DNA of 64,000 nucleotides from Saccharum officinarum (Eukaryota; Streptophyta; Magnoliopsida; Poales; Poaceae), in assembly GCA_020631735.1 (NCBI GenBank), contig CM036199.1, positions 18,951,553 to 19,015,552 of the forward strand, read 5' to 3'. Each line of letters begins with the position of its first letter. Position 1 is the first letter of the stretch. The position numbers and the translations under genes were made by a program. This document shows positions 59,038 through 64,000 of the stretch, one piece after another. Under the pieces are notes generated by a model. It worked only from the letters and a program-made list of their open reading frames with translations. It did not search any database and was not told where the DNA came from.

Positions 59038-62000
59038 AATCTCGTCCCGAGATTTTGGGTTACGAACCATTTGTTATAAAAATCCTCATAAGCTTTTTGT
59101 AGATATTCACCCGTTTCCCAAGTTGCATCTCCTTCATCATGATGACTCCACTGTATCTTATATGTTTTCACCACACTGTTCCGAGTAACTCTTTCTTTAG
59201 AGTCCAACACTCGAACCGGTTGCTCACGATATACCAAATCTGACTTGAGCTTTATGCCTCGAGGTTCAATTCTTTCCTCTGGAACACGCAAACACTTCTT
59301 GAGATGCGATACATGAAAAACTGGGAATATAGCACCCATTGTCTCAGGTAACTCTAACTTATAAGCGACTGGACCTTTTCTTTCCAAGATCTTATATGGT
59401 CCCACAAATCTGGCTGCAAGCTTTCTGCGTACTCCAAACCGTTTCTTCTTCATTGGCGTGACTTTCAGATAAACATAGTCACCAACCTCGAACACAAGCG
59501 GTCTCCTTCTTCGATCTGCATAGCTTTTCTGACGTGATTGAGCGGCTTTCATATTTTGCTGAATGATATGAACTTTCTTCTCAGCTTCTTCTACGAAGTC
59601 AATACCGTAGTATCTTCTTTCTCCTGGCTCAATCCAGTTAAGTGGTGTTCTACACTTTCTGCCATACAAAGCTTCGAATGGTGACATCTTGATACTTTCT
59701 TGATAACTATTATTGTAAGCGAACTCTGCTAAAGGTAACCATGACTCCCATGAACCTCTAGAAGATAACACACAGGCTCTCAACATATCTTCCAGAACAG
59801 CATTAACTCTTTCGGTCTGACCATCTGTTTGAGGATGATAGGCAGTGCTACGAATTAAACTCGTTCCCAAACCTTTATGCAAGTGCTCCCAAAAGTGAGC
59901 AGTGAATTGTGACCCTCTGTCAGACACTATATTCTTCGGTATGCCATGCAATCTCACAATCTCAGCAATATACTTCTCGGCATATTGAGGTGGTCTATAA
60001 TCTGTCTTGACAGGTAAAAAGTGAGCTGTCTTTGTAAGACGATCCACAATTACCCAAATCGAATCATGTCCTTTCTGAGTAGTGGGCAAACCTGTGATGA
60101 AATCCATACTTATATCATCCCACTTCCAACTAGGTACAGACAAAGGTTGCAACAATCCGGCAGGTCTCATATGAATAGCCTTTACCCTACAACATGTGTC
60201 ACATCTGGCTACATATGCTGCAATCTCTTTCTTCATCTTGGTCCACCAAAAACGAGGTCTTAGTTCTTGGTACATTTTGCTACTTCCGGGATAGATAGAT
60301 AACTTTGAAAGGTGAGCCTCATCCATAAGTTTATTCTTAAGCTCTTCATCTTTGGGAACAACAAGACGGTCATCAAACCATAACACGTCATGTTCATCCA
60401 ATCTAAAGTGCTTGGATGGTTCTTCTTTAATCTTTGCTTTGATATGGAATATGCCTTTGTCGGTTTTCTGGCCTTCTATTATCTTACTCTCCAAAGAACA
60501 ACTAATCTGAATACTGTGTAACACTGCAGGATGCATTAGATCAAAACCATCTTCGAGCAAAGGTTGCGCATTCAGGCAATGTGACTTTCTACTCAAAGCA
60601 TCTGCCACTACATTGGCCTTTCCAGGATGATATTGCACATTCAAATTGTAATCTTTGATCAATTCTAACCATCTTCGCTGTCTCATGTTCAATTCAGGTT
60701 GGGTGAAGATGTACTTGAGACTCTTGTGATCGGTGAAAATATTACACACATTACCAAGTAAGTAATGTCTCCAAATTTTTAAGGCATGCACTACGGCAGC
60801 AAGTTCAAGATCATGCGTCGGATAGTTGATCTCATGCTTTCTCAACTGACGGGAGGCATAAGCAATGACTCTTCCTTCTTGCATAAGAACACAGCCTAAT
60901 CCTGTTTTTGACGCGTCGCAAAACACATCAAAAGGTTTCTCAATGTCCGGTTGCGCTAGAACTGGAGCAGTGGTCAACAGTTTCCGCAAGGGTGGAAAGC
61001 TGTCTCACACTCCTCTGTCCACACAAACTTATGATCTTTCTGTAGCAGACTTGTCATTGGCTTGGCAATCTTCGAGAAATCTGGGATAAAACGACGATAG
61101 TAACCAGCTAAACCCAAGAAACTTCTAACTTCTGAAACTGTGATTGGTGTCTTCCAATCCATAACCTCTTGCACTTTACTCGGATCTACAGATACTCCAT
61201 TCTCTGACAGAATGTGACCAAGGAAAGGAACTTTCTTCAACCAAAATTCACACTTGCTAAACTTAGCATACAACTTATGATCTCTCAGTCTGGTTAAGAC
61301 AATTCTCAGATGCTCTTCATGATCTTTCTCATTTTCAGAGTATACGAGAATATCATCAATGAACACAACCACAAACTTGTCCAACTCTGGCATGAAAACT
61401 GTATTCATCAGATACATAAAGTATGCAGGAGCATTTGTTAAGCCAAAGGACATAACAAGATACTCGTACAACCCGTATCTGGTAGAAAAGCGGTTTTCGG
61501 TATATCTTGTGGTCTAATCTTTATCTGATGATAACCTGATCTTAAATCTATTTGGAGAACACTCTGGCTTTGGCTAACTGATCGAACAAAACATCAATGT
61601 GAGGTAAGGGATACTTATTCTTGATAGTTACAGCATTAAGAGGCCTATAATCCACACACATTCTCAAAGTACCCTCTTTCTTTTTCTTCACAAACAAGGC
61701 AGGACATCCCCATTCAGACTTACTTGGCCGGATAAACCCCTTGTTCAACAACTCCTCTAGTTGCTTCTTCAACTCAGCTAACTCATCCGGAGGCATCCTA
61801 TAAGGTCTCCTTGAAATTGGAGCTGTCCCGGGATCAACTCAATTCCAAACTCAACATCTCTATCTGGCGGAAGACCAGGTAACTCATCTGGAAACACATC
61901 CGGAAACTCACACACGACCGGAATCTGATGAATCGGAATGACTTCCATAGCACATGTCACACTCACAAGGTCTGTTCTTTTGGGCAATGGTACCTGAAAA

Positions 62001-62377
62001 GTACCCTCTCCCTGGGGATCCTTCAGGGTAAGTACCCGACTTCCTGTATCTATAACTGCTCCCCATTCCTTCATCCAATTCATCCCTATGATGACATCCA
62101 GAACTAGTCCAGGCATAACTATCAGGTTTACTCGAAACTTTCGACTACCTAACTCAAGGGTTGCCCCTCTAACCATCTGATTGGTTAAAACATCAGCCCC
62201 TGCTGAACTTATACGGTAACCATAACTTAAGTCTGTGCATAGTTGTTCATGTTTCCGTGCAAATGCTTGACTCATGAAAGAATGCGATGATCCAGAATCA
62301 AATAGAACAACTGCAGGGTTTTGGTTAACAGGAAACTTACCAGCAGTTACGGGCTCTCCCTCAGGAATCTCTTCCAC
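59031..62377 (-). pseudogene. Ty3/gypsy pol: protease, RT, RNase H, integrase, chromodomain; disrupted
   Basis: Reading 62377 down to 59031: aspartic protease with VVLFDSGSSHSF (about 62310), reverse transcriptase (61796-61000, with a [10 protein letters not shown] catalytic box near 61360), RNase H ([14 protein letters not shown] near 60930; DHKSLKYIF), integrase with a zinc-binding Cys pair (CDTCC) and DDE core segments ([26 protein letters not shown]), then a C-terminal chromodomain (about 59210-59060, with [16 protein letters not shown]). The chromodomain marks a chromovirus, probably Tekay clade with the long LTR. Single-base frame breaks occur near 61830, 61545, 61485 and 60990, so pol is not translatable as one product. 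Integrase plus chromodomain is the longest intact piece (652 codons). Confidence 0.92.
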
Positions 62378-62404
62378 AATGGTGTGGTGTACTCGAGCAT
62401 TATA

Positions 62405-63540
62405 AGTCTATTGCTTCTTTCTGGGTGGATAAGGACAGAACTTGGAAAAGTGGCCTGGCTGATAACAATTATAGCAAGGTCCCTTTACTGTGCCAGCAGA
62501 TCCGATAGCTCCCTTTGAGTTACCTTGTCCCGCAGTTGCGGCTATCCTTGCTGGCGGCACTGCCATCTTATACGGCTTCTGCGGTCCCTTGTAATTCTAG
62601 GTCTTATGCTGCGGTGGCCTAAACCTTGCACCAGGTGCAGACGGATGATAGGTCGAACGATTAGCAGTGATAACTCTTGACTGTGACGGTCCTGACTCAA
62701 AGGCTCTCTTGCGAGTCTTGGATGCTGTGTACGCGTTGTTGTTCTTCTCTTGTTTCAGACAATCACTGATGAAGTCATTGAATCTGGCGCGGGTATTGGT
62801 ACCCACATGCTTCATCATCTTCGGACCTAACCCTCTCTTGAAGCTAGCAATTTTCTTAGCATCTGTGTCAACCATGTCGGGAGCATAACGACACAAGTTG
62901 TTGAAGGCATGCAAATACTGTGTTACGGTTTTGGTGCCCTGATTTAAAGCCAAGAACTCTCCCAACTTCATCTCAACTAGCCCTGATGGAATATAAACTC
63001 CACGGAAGGCTTCGGTGAACTCTCTCCACGAGATCTGAGCATTTGGAGGGAAGGTGGTGCGATGATGCTTCCACCACATCCCTGCTGGTCCTTGTAACTG
63101 ATGTGCAGCATACTCTGTCTTCAGTACTTCTGTCAGCCTTAACACACGGAACTTATCTTCCATAGTGTTAATCCATTCTTCAGCGTCAAGTGGCTCGGTT
63201 GCTTCCTTGAAAATTGGTGGCCTAGTGTCCATGAAATCCTTGAAGTTGCTGTACTGATTCACTCCATTGCCACCACCTTGGTTGTTACCACGTTGCACGT
63301 TGTTGGCAATGGTACGCAGAAAATCTTCCATATTCTTCTGTGACTGCTCGGCATTGCGCTGACTTCCAGAAACTGTGCAAAGAACACCTCTGCAGTGAGC
63401 GGTGGAGGAGGCGGCAAATGCGGCTCCGGGTGTGGCTCATTATGGTTGGCGTTGTTAGCACCACTCCCACCTGCCCCGGCACCATTTCCACCAGTTTCAG
63501 CAGCCTCATACGTGGCGCGTCGAGTGTTTGCCATCTGCAT
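62405..63540 (-). pseudogene. Ty3/gypsy gag, disrupted
   Basis: Begins at an ATG at 63540, with a Gly/Asn- and proline-rich N terminus. A single-base frame change near 63350 moves it to the next frame, where the retrotransposon Gag domain follows (for example EWINTMEDKF, WWKHHRTTFP). In-frame TAG codons occur at 62599-62597 and 62410-62408. Between them is a CCHC zinc knuckle (C-x2-C-x4-H-x4-C, starting CYNC near 62478). Gag and pol are in the same frame across the second stop, fitting an original single Gag-Pol polyprotein. A defective copy, unless some breaks are sequencing errors. Confidence 0.88.
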
Positions 63541-63893
63541 ATTTCAGCAACAAGTAATGATTAAGCGGAGCTATAGTAATTGTGAGTGAATGAAAAATTA
63601 TGCCGTACTGAATTCATTGGAGAGAACAAAGTCATACAATAAAACAGAGGCACAATAATCGCATTCCAATTAAAACAACACCACTAATTAAATTACTTCA
63701 AATGCAAACATCGCGTCTAATACAACCACGTTGCCAGCATACACACACTGGACTTTATGCGCTCAGGTATCACATGAACAACCAAGATCCAACATTCTAC
63801 CAAGTCTCAAGGTTCAAACGAGATACATCAAGATACATGAACCAAAAGAAGGTCATCGCGACAGGGCCTAGCAGCTAACGCGAAGCAACTAGC
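63541..63893 (-). other. Leader between an upstream reading frame and gag
   Basis: About 350 bp without a recognised feature, AT-rich, within the Ty3/gypsy element. The primer binding site and 5' LTR are not seen and should lie beyond 64000. Confidence 0.4.
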
Positions 63894-64000
63894 CTACTCC
63901 TCGGGGCCATCGTCAGGGTTAGAGACGTCAATATTGCTACCATCAGTAGCAACGTCGTCGTCGTCGGCAGGTGCGGCTGTGGGCTCGTCCTCGTTGTCGT
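63894..64000 (-). other. Acidic reading frame entering from the right edge, upstream of gag
   Basis: On the minus strand an open frame enters at 64000 and ends in TAG at 63896-63894. Its last 34 codons are strongly acidic and Ala/Asp-rich (ending SNPDDGPEE). It precedes gag by about 350 bp. It could be the C terminus of an extra ORF in the 5' leader, or simply an open stretch by chance; the window cuts it. Confidence 0.3.

Noticed and set aside
1..64000. tRNA, rRNA or snoRNA genes
   Set aside because: I looked for tRNA-like B-box and cloverleaf strings and rRNA-like segments; only the SINE internal promoter was found. A tRNAscan-SE or Infernal run would be decisive.
1..64000. A gene cluster linking NAR2, SWI3A, SURF2 and P450
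   Set aside because: The genes belong to unrelated processes, lie on different strands and are separated by transposons; only one P450 locus is present.

Overview
This is a nuclear genome window from a grass, most likely a panicoid/Andropogoneae type. Supporting signs are intron-containing plant genes, GC-rich first exons, dense Tourist, Stowaway and hAT MITEs, a Sirevirus-type Ty1/copia element and a chromodomain Ty3/gypsy element. No bacterial-style operon, CRISPR array, tRNA or rRNA was seen.

Layout. 1-6100: a two-exon NAR2/NRT3-type gene (partner of high-affinity nitrate transporters, minus strand), with a Stowaway MITE in its intron. Upstream lie a MITE, a SINE with 15-bp target-site duplications, and two copies of one MITE in inverted orientation. 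6100-19700: an unusual repeat rich in 'gcaacat' motifs, broken by a solo LTR (6540-8450) and a full-length Sirevirus of the same family (8918-19219). 19700-20600: a probable LINE-derived tail and unassigned sequence.

20608-35531 and 35632-50681 are two nearly identical ~15-kb copies in the same orientation, separated by exactly 100 N. Each carries nested hAT-like elements, a SWI3A-type SWI/SNF subunit gene (+), a SURF2-family gene (+), another 'gcaacat' element, and a CYP71-clan cytochrome P450 gene (-). The repeat starts and stops exactly at the gap edges, and the copies carry different single-base deletions in the same conserved exons. This looks like two overlapping haplotype contigs that were not merged, not a true tandem duplication. 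A few differences are real structural variants: a 232-bp MITE present only in copy 2 and an extra ~85-bp block only in copy 1.

50760-64000: the P450 promoter, a degenerate LINE (-), and a chromovirus-type Ty3/gypsy element (-) inserted into the LINE. It has a ~4-kb LTR at 55028-59020, pol at 59031-62377 and gag to 63540, and runs off the right edge.

The host genes (nitrate-transport accessory, chromatin remodelling, SURF2, P450) are ordinary neighbours in a grass genome and form no evident pathway. I found no convincing new biological system. The best leads are the haplotype-overlap artefact, the inverted MITE pair upstream of NAR2, the 'gcaacat' repeat family, the CpG palindrome array in the Sirevirus LTRs, and the acidic reading frame upstream of gag at the right edge.
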